From Candidatus Latescibacterota bacterium (lineage in GTDB: Bacteria; Latescibacterota; UBA2968; UBA8231): a stretch of 21,194 bases of DNA. Every line of letters starts with the position of its first letter. The stretch's first letter is position 1. The notes beneath the pieces are model-generated. The model saw only the letters and a program-made list of their open reading frames with translations. It did not search any database and was not told the origin of the DNA. Below, piece after piece: positions 1 through 6,233 of the stretch. The translations under genes and the position numbers were made by a program. The stretch spans positions 29,574 to 50,767 of the forward strand of contig JAGWBY010000090.1 of assembly GCA_021295675.1 (NCBI GenBank). The letters are read 5' to 3'.

Positions 1-855
1 ATCTTCGCCCCCTTTGGGAACGACCACGATCGCAACATCGCCTATTGCCGCGACGCCGGCGCCACCCACATCGTCTTGAACACCGGCCAACTCTCTTCAG
101 ATGACGCACCCGCGGCCGACGCGCTCAAGACACTAGCCGACCAATACGCCAGTGCCGAAGTGGTGCTGGCCGGGCTGACTCCGCCTCGCCTCAGCCTCGA
201 CGCCTGCGTTGACGACGCATCCCGCGCACGCGAAGTGGGATACATGCGCCGCCTGATCGAAAACATGGGCCACGCTCAAATACCCTTCGTGCATTTCTAC
301 CTCAGCGCCGACGCGGCCCCCACCGACCCAGACGAGCGGCAGCAGCACTGGCAGGGCTTGGTGGAGGTCTTCCGTGAACTCGGCCAAATCGGCGAAGGTG
401 CCGGCGTGCGGATCTCGACCCACACGTTTCACGTGCCCGACCGCCTGATCTGGAACAGAGAGACCTTTGCAAATCTCATGGCCGCCACCGACTCGCCAGC
501 CCACGGCCTGACCTTCTGCCAAGGCAAGTCGCAAATGGCTGGCGACAGCCTGCCCGAGGTCATCCGCCACTTCGGCGACAAGGTCTTTATGGTCCACGTG
601 CGCGACATCGCCACCAAGGCCCAAGGGCCTTCTACTCCGGAAATCGAGCAGCGGCTGGCGAACTTAGGCTACCTCGAAGTGCCCTTCGGCAAGGGGGAAG
701 TCGATATGGTCGGCACCATCCGCGCCCTCAAAGAAATCGACTACAAGGGCCAGATTTACCCCGAGCACTTCCCGTCCATCGCCGGCGACCACGCCGCGGG
801 GCTAGCTTGGACTCTTGGCTACATCCGCGCCTTAGACCAAGCGGTCGTCGTCTGA
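1..855 (+). CDS. Mannonate dehydratase / sugar epimerase-like TIM-barrel protein (5' end missing)
   Basis: The frame is open from the first base of the window, so the start lies upstream; a TTG at 76 is only an internal codon. The visible 284 residues look like a xylose-isomerase-fold TIM barrel related to mannonate dehydratase (UxuA), which converts mannonate to 2-keto-3-deoxygluconate. The motifs seen are STHTFH, GLTFCQGK (the UxuA-type Cys loop), MVHVRD and a terminal YPEHFP. These are the places where UxuA-type enzymes bind their divalent metal. The C-terminal half is complete and ends at TGA 853-855, followed at once by a perfect GC-rich palindrome. The substrate cannot be fixed: a general sugar epimerase is the main alternative. 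It is probably a cytoplasmic enzyme of uronate or sugar-acid catabolism. Confidence 0.7.
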   Translation: MFAPFGNDHDRNIAYCRDAGATHIVLNTGQLSSDDAPAADALKTLADQYASAEVVLAGLTPPRLSLDACVDDASRAREVGYMRRLIENMGHAQIPFVHFYLSADAAPTDPDERQQHWQGLVEVFRELGQIGEGAGVRISTHTFHVPDRLIWNRETFANLMAATDSPAHGLTFCQGKSQMAGDSLPEVIRHFGDKVFMVHVRDIATKAQGPSTPEIEQRLANLGYLEVPFGKGEVDMVGTIRALKEIDYKGQIYPEHFPSIAGDHAAGLAWTLGYIRALDQAVVV

Positions 856-856
856 A

Positions 857-876
857 GGGGGACCGGCCGGTCCCCC
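857..876. repeat. Perfect 20-bp GC-rich palindrome after the stop codon
   Basis: Bases 857-866 are the exact reverse complement of 867-876, one base after the TGA of the preceding gene. It would fold as a strong stem in RNA but is not followed by a T-run, so an intrinsic terminator is possible but not typical. It could also be part of a dispersed REP-like repeat. Confidence 0.5.
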
Positions 877-1225
877 CTACGTCGGCAAATGGACACCCCC
901 TTTTAGCCGATCTATATTTAACCAATGGTGCTAGTTTGATGCTACAATATATTGTGGTATCAGCGACGGATGACGCGACTTGTAGCAGGTGGTTCAAAGC
1001 TCTGTACAGGTACGCTGAGAAGCCGACCGGATGCTCTACATATAGTATCTGAACGGTAGACGAACTAGCACAATTTGGTTATTATCCTCTATGGTTGTAC
1101 CTCCGAGAAGCAATTTTGAAGCCTAGATACTGCAAATATACTTCTTAGATCGGGGGTAGCCGCCTCTTATATTGTACCCGCTCAAAATGGCCAAAGTCCG
1201 GCATCGAAAAGGAGGACTCGTTAAT
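877..1225. other. AT-richer intergenic stretch without a recognisable gene
   Basis: About 350 bp with clearly more A+T than the flanking genes. No convincing coding frame, RNA gene or repeat was recognised. A weak promoter-like pair sits at 1116-1121 (TTGAAG) and 1137-1142 (TATACT), with a 15-bp spacer. The stretch ends in the ribosome binding site of the ATPase fragment. The change of composition here matches that of the following gene and suggests that both belong to one acquired segment. Confidence 0.4.
1116..1142 (+). promoter_or_regulatory. Possible sigma70-like promoter for the ATPase gene
   Basis: TTGAAG and TATACT are separated by 15 bp, about 85 bp upstream of the ATG at 1226. The -10 box is good, but the spacer is shorter than the usual 17 bp, so this is only a weak prediction. 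Confidence 0.2.
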
Positions 1226-1960
1226 ATGGAAAGGATCGTGAAGAAAAACACCAGCGCATCCATTACTTACTGCAACGTAGCCTCACAAAGCCGCGGCCCC
1301 GTGCTGGAAAAATCGCAAGATGCCTCGGGGCCTTGGGTGCCGGACAAAGCGGAGTTCACCAACTACACGAACGACACCTTCGCCCTTGGCCTCCAGTACC
1401 GGCTGGCGGTGGCATGGAACCTAGGTCAACCAATTTTGATCGAGGGAGAGACCGGGATAGGCAAGACGGCCGCGGTCAACAAGATGGCGGCGGATCTCGG
1501 ATGGGAAGTACACAGTCTGTACTGCCACTCAGGGACGAAGCCCGAGCATTTGCTGGGGCAATATGTCCCAAATACGAAGACGAGCAAGCCACCGTATGTC
1601 TTCGCGGAAGGCCCAGTCACTAGGGGATTGCGGCAGGAGGAGGGAAGAACTAAAGTGATCCTGCTGGAAGACTTGAATTTCCAAATGAAGAGACGGGGGG
1701 ATGTACAGAGTGTTTTGGTAAGTGTAATGGACTCTCTGAACCGGAATAGCACTTTCAATCTCGCTGAGTACGTTCCCGATCAGGGAATGATCGAGGTCAG
1801 CAAGGACAAGACGAAACTGGTGGCGCTCGTCTGCCCGCCGGGCGGCGGCTATCTGAATCGGGAACCGTTCGACGTGAAGTTTGTAGATCATTGGATGTAC
1901 CAGAAGCTGCCTAGCGAACTACCGTTTGAGGCGCGTAAAGAACGAATGCTCGGTTTGTGA
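1226..1960 (+). CDS. AAA+ ATPase of the dynein-related AAA_5/MoxR type, probably truncated
   Basis: The start is set at ATG 1226 because AAAAGGAGGA lies just upstream at 1207-1216; an in-frame TTG at 1172 has no such site. The 244-residue product has a Walker A motif GETGIGKT (residues 74-81), a Walker B-like segment VILLEDLN (144-151) and a sensor-1-like strand ending in CPPGGGY (203-209), as in the AAA_5 group. Members of this group remodel partner proteins, often with a VWA-domain partner; no partner is visible here. The protein stops at LGL just where a C-terminal lid helix bundle would be expected. IS982-derived sequence begins three bases later, so loss of the 3' end by insertion is likely. 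Base composition is lower in GC than the neighbours, which suggests transfer. The function is unknown. Confidence 0.6.
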   Translation: MERIVKKNTSASITYCNVASQSRGPVLEKSQDASGPWVPDKAEFTNYTNDTFALGLQYRLAVAWNLGQPILIEGETGIGKTAAVNKMAADLGWEVHSLYCHSGTKPEHLLGQYVPNTKTSKPPYVFAEGPVTRGLRQEEGRTKVILLEDLNFQMKRRGDVQSVLVSVMDSLNRNSTFNLAEYVPDQGMIEVSKDKTKLVALVCPPGGGYLNREPFDVKFVDHWMYQKLPSELPFEARKERMLGL

Positions 1961-1962
1961 CT

Positions 1963-2013
1963 ACCTAAAAGAATCGATGAACCACCCCAAGTAGAGACCG
2001 CTTAACCCGAACT
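1963..2013 (+). mobile_element. Remnant of an IS982-family right end (copy A)
   Basis: The segment reads as the last codons of an IS982 transposase (KRIDEPPQVETA then TAA). This matches the [11 protein letters not shown] stop of the complete element at about 4538-4574. It is followed by the first part of the IS982 right terminal repeat. It is cut at 2013 by the IS256-type element. It shows that another, slightly different IS982 copy once lay here. Confidence 0.65.
1978..2013 (+). repeat. 36-bp direct repeat flanking the IS256-type element, left copy
   Basis: These 36 bases are identical to 3416-3451. The two copies abut the two ends of the IS256-type element exactly. The repeat is itself part of an IS982 right end. 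Confidence 0.9.
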
Positions 2014-2037
2014 GAGATATTGTCAAATGTTGTGGAT
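2014..2037 (+). repeat. Terminal inverted repeat of the IS256-type element, left
   Basis: It matches the reverse complement of 3392-3415 at 20 of 24 positions, and the inner ten bases are nearly perfect. Confidence 0.8.
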
Positions 2038-2061
2038 CAGTTCCGAGCGTATCCCGGTGAA

Positions 2062-3299
2062 TTAGGCGGCTTTTTTGATGATCCCATCGCTAAATTCCAC
2101 GCCTTCGACGACTTTGTCCAGCCACTTATAGCCGTGTAAGCGCTGCCATTTTTTTTCGGCTTCGGTCGCCAGTTTGTAGACCATCATCAGGGTGGCTTTG
2201 CGTGAGCCACAGCCCTTGGTCTGGCGGGTGCGGTGGCGCACCGTGCTAAAGGTTGATTCGATCGGATTGGTGGTGCGCAGGTGACGCCAGTGGTGGGCTG
2301 GAAACTGATAGAAGGTAAACAGGGCGTCTTTATCTTTTTGCAAACAGTCGCAGGCTTTGGGGTATTTGGCCTCATACAAGGCGATAAACCGATCATACTG
2401 ATCCAGCGCCTCGGCGCGGGTATCGGCCCCATAGATCTGGTGGATCAGTTCCTTGGCCTTGGGCTGTTGACTTTTGGGCAGGGTATCCAGCACATTCGCC
2501 GTTTTATGAACCCAACCGCGCTGCGCTTGGGTGGCCGGATATTCCTCCCGCAACGCCGCCCAAAACCCCAACCCGCCATCGCCGATGGCCACCGCCGGGG
2601 CTTGGGTCAGTCCCCGAGCTTTGAGGCCCTGGAGGAGCGCCTGCCACGACAGTTTGCTCTCGCGCTGGTCGTCCTCGATGGCGATCAGCTCTTTGCGGCC
2701 ATCTCGGGTGGCCCCAATGACGACCAACACGCAGGGCCGATCGGCGGCCAAGCGGACGTTGAAATAGATGCCGTCAGCCCAAATATAGACCTAGTGCTTG
2801 TCGGTCCAATCCCGCCGACACCACCGCTGGTATTCGTCGTCCCAAAGCGCTTTGAGCCGGACGATATTGGTCGGGGATAACCCGGTACGCCCTCGCCCAA
2901 AATCGCGCTCAACGCCGCGGGAAACTGCGCGGTGGACACCCCTTTGAGATAGAGGGCGGGAATCAACGCGTCGATCGAGGGGCTGCGCCGCAGATAGGGC
3001 GGCAAAATCGCGCTGGTGAAGTGGTGCTCGGCGCGTCGATCGTGAACCCGGGGCTGGCGGATAGGAATCTTGCCGACCCCCGTGACCACCTCGCGCGCGG
3101 GGGGGCGGCCATTGCGCACCACCAACTGGTGCCCCGATCCATCGCGCTGCGCCTTGCACCGCTCAATATAGGCCTCCACTTCCAACTCTAAAGCCGCCGG
3201 CAACATCCGACGAGCCCCTTCGCGCAGCATGGCTTCCAAGCTGCCTTGGGTTTCTTCCTCGATTAGCGTAGCCACCTCAGTGGCGGTATATTCTTGCAT
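2062..3299 (-). pseudogene. IS256-family (Mutator-type) transposase, broken by a frameshift and a nonsense codon
   Basis: Read from ATG 3299 down to TAA 2062-2064, the product would be about 413 residues, normal for the family. The N-terminal part runs from MQEYTATEVATL to SAILGEGVPG. A lost base near 2880-2890 then shifts the frame; the next frame continues GLSPTNIVRLKALW. That frame is interrupted by TAG at 2791-2793, where the family normally has a tyrosine (DKH-stop-VYIWADGIYFNVR). The remainder is intact to the end. The three catalytic acids are visible: D in ADGIYFNVR, D in AIGDGGLGFW, and E in NPIESTFSTVRHRT. The family motif WVHKTANVLDTLPKS is also present. A hybrid translation would need two corrections, so this is a pseudogene. 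Confidence 0.85.
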
Positions 3300-3300
3300 G

Positions 3301-3374
3301 ACGAGCGTATCCTTTCTCCCTCACAGCGAGGGCTTTTAATAGGTTGAGCGCTATTAAAACTAGGATACGCTCGT
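3301..3374. promoter_or_regulatory. Inverted boxes and hairpin in front of the IS256 transposase
   Basis: ACGAGCGTATCC at 3301-3312 and its reverse complement at 3363-3374 bracket the leader. Between them, TTTTAATAG (3334-3342) and CTATTAAAA (3351-3359) form a 9-bp stem with an 8-base loop. The related box at 2044-2054 lies near the other end of the element. Such boxes could be transposase or repressor binding sites that overlap the promoter; this is inference. Confidence 0.4.
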
Positions 3375-3391
3375 TGGGCGCTCAATCCCGC

Positions 3392-3415
3392 ATCCACAAC
3401 TTTTGAATATACCTC
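3392..3415 (-). repeat. Terminal inverted repeat of the IS256-type element, right
   Basis: Its reverse complement matches 2014-2037 at 20 of 24 positions. It is followed directly by the second copy of the 36-bp repeat. Confidence 0.8.
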
Positions 3416-3456
3416 TGAACCACCCCAAGTAGAGACCGCTTAACCCGAACTCACGT
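3416..3456 (+). mobile_element. IS982-family right-end remnant between the two elements
   Basis: It contains the right-hand copy of the 36-bp repeat (3416-3451) and completes an IS982 right terminal repeat, 3439-3456. That repeat is identical in sequence to the right end of the complete element (4570-4587). It is separated by only TATATTTA from the left end of the complete IS982 element, as if two IS982 copies had once stood in tandem and shared a target duplication. Confidence 0.7.
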
Positions 3457-3482
3457 TATATTTAACGTGAGTTCGGGTTAAG
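3439..3482. repeat. Back-to-back IS982 ends forming an 18-bp-armed palindrome
   Basis: The arms 3439-3456 and 3465-3482 are perfect reverse complements of each other with an 8-bp centre, TATATTTA. This is the abutment of one IS982 right end with another IS982 left end, similar in form to the junction of a circularised or tandem IS. Confidence 0.85.
3457..3464 (+). repeat. Target-site duplication TATATTTA, left
   Basis: It is identical to 4588-4595 and abuts the left inverted repeat of the IS982 element. Confidence 0.85.
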
Positions 3483-3511
3483 GTGAGGGCTTCCTTTTTG
3501 GCTAAACTTAG

Positions 3512-3650
3512 AAGCTGTTGAGCTAAAACGAATATCAGAGGAATAAGGCGATTTTACGGCGATTTCAGAACCCGGTGGACCTTCAAAACAGGGCTTATAC
3601 GGCTGAAATCAGCCCTTTTCCGTGGGTCATTCCGAATAACTCAACAGCTT
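3512..3650. mobile_element. MITE-like insert inside the IS982 leader
   Basis: This 139-bp segment has perfect 11-bp ends, AAGCTGTTGAG (3512-3522) and CTCAACAGCTT (3640-3650). It is flanked by CTTAG at 3507-3511 and 3651-3655, as a 5-bp target duplication. It has no coding potential. Inside are the direct repeat GGCGATTT and the near-palindrome GGCTGAAATCAGCC. It lies between the IS982 left end and the transposase start and explains why this IS982 copy is longer than usual. The mobilising transposase is not in the window. Confidence 0.6.
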
Positions 3651-3696
3651 CTTAGGTTTGCGCACCATCAAGCCTAGCCATCCAGGAGCCCTCGCG

Positions 3697-4574
3697 ATGA
3701 ATTTAGTCGAATTGTTTTGCCACGTCGATGATTTTTGCCAAGCCTTTGAGACGCAATGGATTGGCCACCAACTGATGACCGGGCGTCGTCGCCGCCGTCG
3801 TGCCGGTCGGCTGTGTTTGAGTGAGATTATGACGCTGTTGATTTGGTTTCATCAGTCCCATTACCGAGATTTCAAAGCCTTCTACCGGCACCATGTGTGT
3901 AGGCACCTACGCGATGCTTTTCCTCGATTAGTTAGCTACGGACGCTTTGTCGAGTTAATGCCTTCGACGCTGATTCCGTTATGTGCTTATCTGCGTCAGT
4001 GTCAAGGAGTCTGCACGGGTATTTCGTTTATCGACTCAACCCCGGTGGCCGTATGCCATCCGCGTCGTCGGCATCAGCACCGGCTGTTGGCCGGCCAAGC
4101 CCAAGGGGGCAAAAGTTCGACGGGTTGGTTTTTCGGATTCAAGCTGCATCTGGTTTTCAATGATCGAGGCCACTTGCTCAACGTGGCGCTAACCCCCGGT
4201 AACGTCGATGATCGCCAACCCGTACTTGGGCTGGTGCCCGACCTGTTTGGCAAGCTATTTGCCGACCGAGGATACATCTCAACAAGCTGAGCAAGCAACT
4301 GAAGACGCGCTTCGATCTACAGTTGATTACCAAGCTGCGATCCAACATGAAAAATCAACTCCGGCCGATGGCCGACAAACTCTTGCTGCGCAAACGAGCG
4401 CTGATCGAAACCATCATCGATCAACTCAAGAATATCGCCCAAATTGAACACACAAGACACCGCAGTCCGATCAATTTTATGGTCAATCTCCTCGGTGGAT
4501 TGATTGCTTACTGCCACCAACCGAAAAAACCGGCGCTAAAAATCGATCAACCACTCCAAAGAGAGGCCGCTTAA
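3697..4574 (+). pseudogene. IS982-family transposase, single frameshift
   Basis: ATG 3697 has GGAG at 3685-3688 and begins MNLVELFCHVDDFC, as IS982 transposases do. The first frame runs to TGA 4288-4290 and contains FIDSTPVAVC (first catalytic D) and GWFFGFKLHLVFNDRG...LTPGNVDDR (second D region). After LFADRGYIS the homology moves to another frame. It continues as [25 protein letters not shown] and then [29 protein letters not shown], which holds the catalytic E, and ends AYCHQPKKP to TAA 4572-4574. One missing base near 4281 explains the break. The local sequence is not a recognisable slippery heptamer, so loss of function is more likely than programmed frameshifting. About 292 residues when joined, normal for the family. 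Confidence 0.85.
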
Positions 4575-4587
4575 CCCGAACTCACGT

Positions 4588-4595
4588 TATATTTA
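4588..4595 (+). repeat. Target-site duplication TATATTTA, right
   Basis: It is identical to 3457-3464 and follows directly after the IS982 right inverted repeat. Confidence 0.85.
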
Positions 4596-4624
4596 CCTTT
4601 CAACCCCATTGGAAAGGTACTGCT

Positions 4625-5377
4625 ATGCCTCATCTTACCTCCGCAGACAAGTGTTCCTTTAAGGAAAATGGCTGTCTCATCGTTCGCGATGTGCTCACGT
4701 CCGCGCAAATTCGAGCCGCTCAGGACGCCCTCTGGACCGGCATTGACGCTGATCGCGATAATCCTGCAACTTGGATCGAGGCTGGGCCGCGCACCCCTGT
4801 GCCCGCCCATCACCCGGCCATCCGCGCCGCCGTCCACGAGTCGCCGCTCTTCGCGATGATGGAGGAAATGGTCGGCGCAGGCCAGCTCAATCCCAACAAC
4901 GCCGGTCCCGCGCTGGTGTACCCAGCCAAAGACAAGACTTGGTCCCTGCCCGAGCGCGGCCATCTCGACGGCTACTACACCCCTACCAACGGCGTGCCCG
5001 AAGGCACGGTCGGCTACATGACCGTCAACGTCACGATTTACGTCGAGGACATCGATTCGCAAGGCGGCTGCTTCACCTATTGGCCCGGCAGCCACAACGT
5101 GGCCTACGAGTACTTCAAGACGCACTCGTTGCTATCGGTACAGGGCGGCGTTTCCAGCGACGTATTTCCCGAGGGCACCTTCCCTAAAGGAAGTGAATTC
5201 GTCGGCCAAGCCGGCGACGCCATCTTCTGGCATGGCCAGCTCTTTCACACGGGTTCCAAAAACGTCAATCGCAACATCCGCATGGCCCTCATCGGCCGCT
5301 TCTCGCGCAAAGACACCAACGATATCCGCTTTGAGACCTGCGACGACCAATGGGCGCATTGGCAGGGGATTAGCTGA
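4625..5377 (+). CDS. Phytanoyl-CoA dioxygenase (PhyH) family oxygenase
   Basis: A 250-residue protein of the Fe(II)/2-oxoglutarate-dependent PhyH family, which hydroxylates small organic substrates; the substrate here is unknown. The iron-binding facial triad is visible as H113-x-D115 (RGHLDGYY) and a distal His, H208 in GQLFHTGSKN. R219, eleven residues after H208, is the likely 2-oxoglutarate anchor. The core also has the family strand WPGSHNV. The start at ATG 4625 is supported by GGAAAGG at 4611-4617. Its TGA overlaps the ATG of the next gene (TGATG), so the two are probably translationally coupled. The IS982 element ends 37 bp upstream and may have replaced the native promoter. Confidence 0.88.
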   Translation: MPHLTSADKCSFKENGCLIVRDVLTSAQIRAAQDALWTGIDADRDNPATWIEAGPRTPVPAHHPAIRAAVHESPLFAMMEEMVGAGQLNPNNAGPALVYPAKDKTWSLPERGHLDGYYTPTNGVPEGTVGYMTVNVTIYVEDIDSQGGCFTYWPGSHNVAYEYFKTHSLLSVQGGVSSDVFPEGTFPKGSEFVGQAGDAIFWHGQLFHTGSKNVNRNIRMALIGRFSRKDTNDIRFETCDDQWAHWQGIS

Positions 5378-6129
5378 TGCACCTCGTCTTCAGCCCGACC
5401 CTCTGCCCAGACCTTCTCTTGCCCGAGGTGCTCGACCTAGCTAAAGCGGCCGGCTTCTCCCGCATTGAAATCTTCCGCGCTTACACCGAGAGCTCCCCCG
5501 TCCACTGCGACTGGTCCGTGCCCATGGTCCGCACCGTCATTGCGGACGCTGGCGTGCAACTTGCCGGCTTCAACATCCGCAACCTCACCGGCCGCAAGGC
5601 TGACTCCGACGAGCGCAACCTCGCCTACAACTTGCGCCAGCTCGAATGGGACATCCACCTGGGCCGCGCCCTCGGCGTCAAAACCATGAACACGAAGGGC
5701 GGTGCCCGCACGGACGAGGCCCTCGCCGACCTCATCGAAGGCGTCAACACGCTCCTCGACAACATCCCCGATATCGACCAAGGCAACCGCCTGCAAGGAC
5801 TGGCCGACTACCAAGCGGTGATGCCCGAGCTACCCGAACGGGCGCGCGCGCTCTTGGACACCGGCCACTTGCTCTCAGTCGGCGAGCCGATCATGCCCTT
5901 TGCCGAGGCCCTCGCCGGGCGCATTGGTCTCATCCACCTGCGCGACCAGCAGGGTGAAAAACCCGTGCCCTTCGGAGAAGGCGAACTGCCCTTTGCGGAG
6001 TTGTTCGAACTGTTAGCGGATAGCGGTTACGACGGTCCCCTCGTCGTCGAGCTTGAGGAGGTCGATTGGGACGAGCCGCTCCCGGCAGCTATTGCGGCAC
6101 GAGAATACATCGAGGCCCTCCTCGGCTGA
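5377..6129 (+). CDS. Sugar phosphate isomerase/epimerase-like TIM-barrel protein
   Basis: A 250-residue protein of the AP-endonuclease-2/xylose-isomerase-like fold. Conserved features are LLDTGHLLSVGE (D161, H164), GLIHLRDQ (H187), the loop VPFGEGELPF, and VVELEEVDW near the end (E225/E227). Such proteins isomerise or epimerise sugars or sugar acids using a divalent metal. The mid-barrel strand that usually supplies a metal-binding glutamate or histidine is short here: residues 129-139 read NIPDIDQGNRL where a longer strand and loop would be expected, so a few codons may be missing in frame. It overlaps the PhyH gene by one base, which indicates co-translation and a shared pathway. The substrate is not known. 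Confidence 0.8.
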   Translation: MHLVFSPTLCPDLLLPEVLDLAKAAGFSRIEIFRAYTESSPVHCDWSVPMVRTVIADAGVQLAGFNIRNLTGRKADSDERNLAYNLRQLEWDIHLGRALGVKTMNTKGGARTDEALADLIEGVNTLLDNIPDIDQGNRLQGLADYQAVMPELPERARALLDTGHLLSVGEPIMPFAEALAGRIGLIHLRDQQGEKPVPFGEGELPFAELFELLADSGYDGPLVVELEEVDWDEPLPAAIAAREYIEALLG

Positions 6130-6233
6130 ATTGGGGCGCGGCGCATACATAGGACAGACCTCGCTCCTGCTGTTTGCCCCACCCTGTATCACCTCATACA
6201 TTCCCCGGCTAGACCCCCACTCAGGAGCCTACC

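Larger units (their letters stand above)
2014..3415 (-). mobile_element. IS256-family insertion sequence
   Basis: The element is 1402 bp, normal for IS256-type elements. Its ends are imperfect inverted repeats, 2014-2037 and 3392-3415, which match at 20 of 24 positions and both contain GTTGTGGAT. It carries one transposase gene on the minus strand. Subterminal copies of CGAGCGTATCC occur at 2044-2054 and, inverted, at 3363-3374, with a third copy at 3301-3312 next to the transposase start. It is flanked by 36-bp direct repeats instead of the 8-9 bp duplication usual for the family. The transposase is broken, so the copy cannot move without help. Confidence 0.85.
3465..4587 (+). mobile_element. 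IS982-family insertion sequence with 8-bp target duplication
   Basis: The element is 1123 bp. Its terminal inverted repeats, 3465-3482 and 4570-4587, are perfect over 18 bp. TATATTTA is duplicated on both sides at 3457-3464 and 4588-4595, within the 6-9 bp known for the family. The transposase reads left to right and its stop codon lies inside the right terminal repeat. Removing a nested 139-bp insert plus a 5-bp duplication leaves 979 bp, a typical IS982 size. The right end is only 37 bp upstream of the next gene's start codon. Confidence 0.9.

Noticed and set aside
133..624. Long open frame on the minus strand opposite the first gene
   Set aside because: It is a GC-driven shadow of the sugar epimerase gene with no recognisable motif. 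Many similar long frames opposite the other genes were left out for the same reason.
877..1225. Riboswitch or small RNA in the AT-rich gap
   Set aside because: I could not recognise a known riboswitch core or a stable multi-stem fold by eye; nothing beyond a weak promoter can be supported.
2281..2880. Long plus-strand open frame across the IS256 transposase
   Set aside because: It is antisense to clear transposase motifs and shows no family features of its own.
3697..4574. Programmed frameshifting in the IS982 transposase
   Set aside because: No slippery heptamer is visible at 4276-4290, and IS982 transposases as I know them use one frame; a lost base explains it better.
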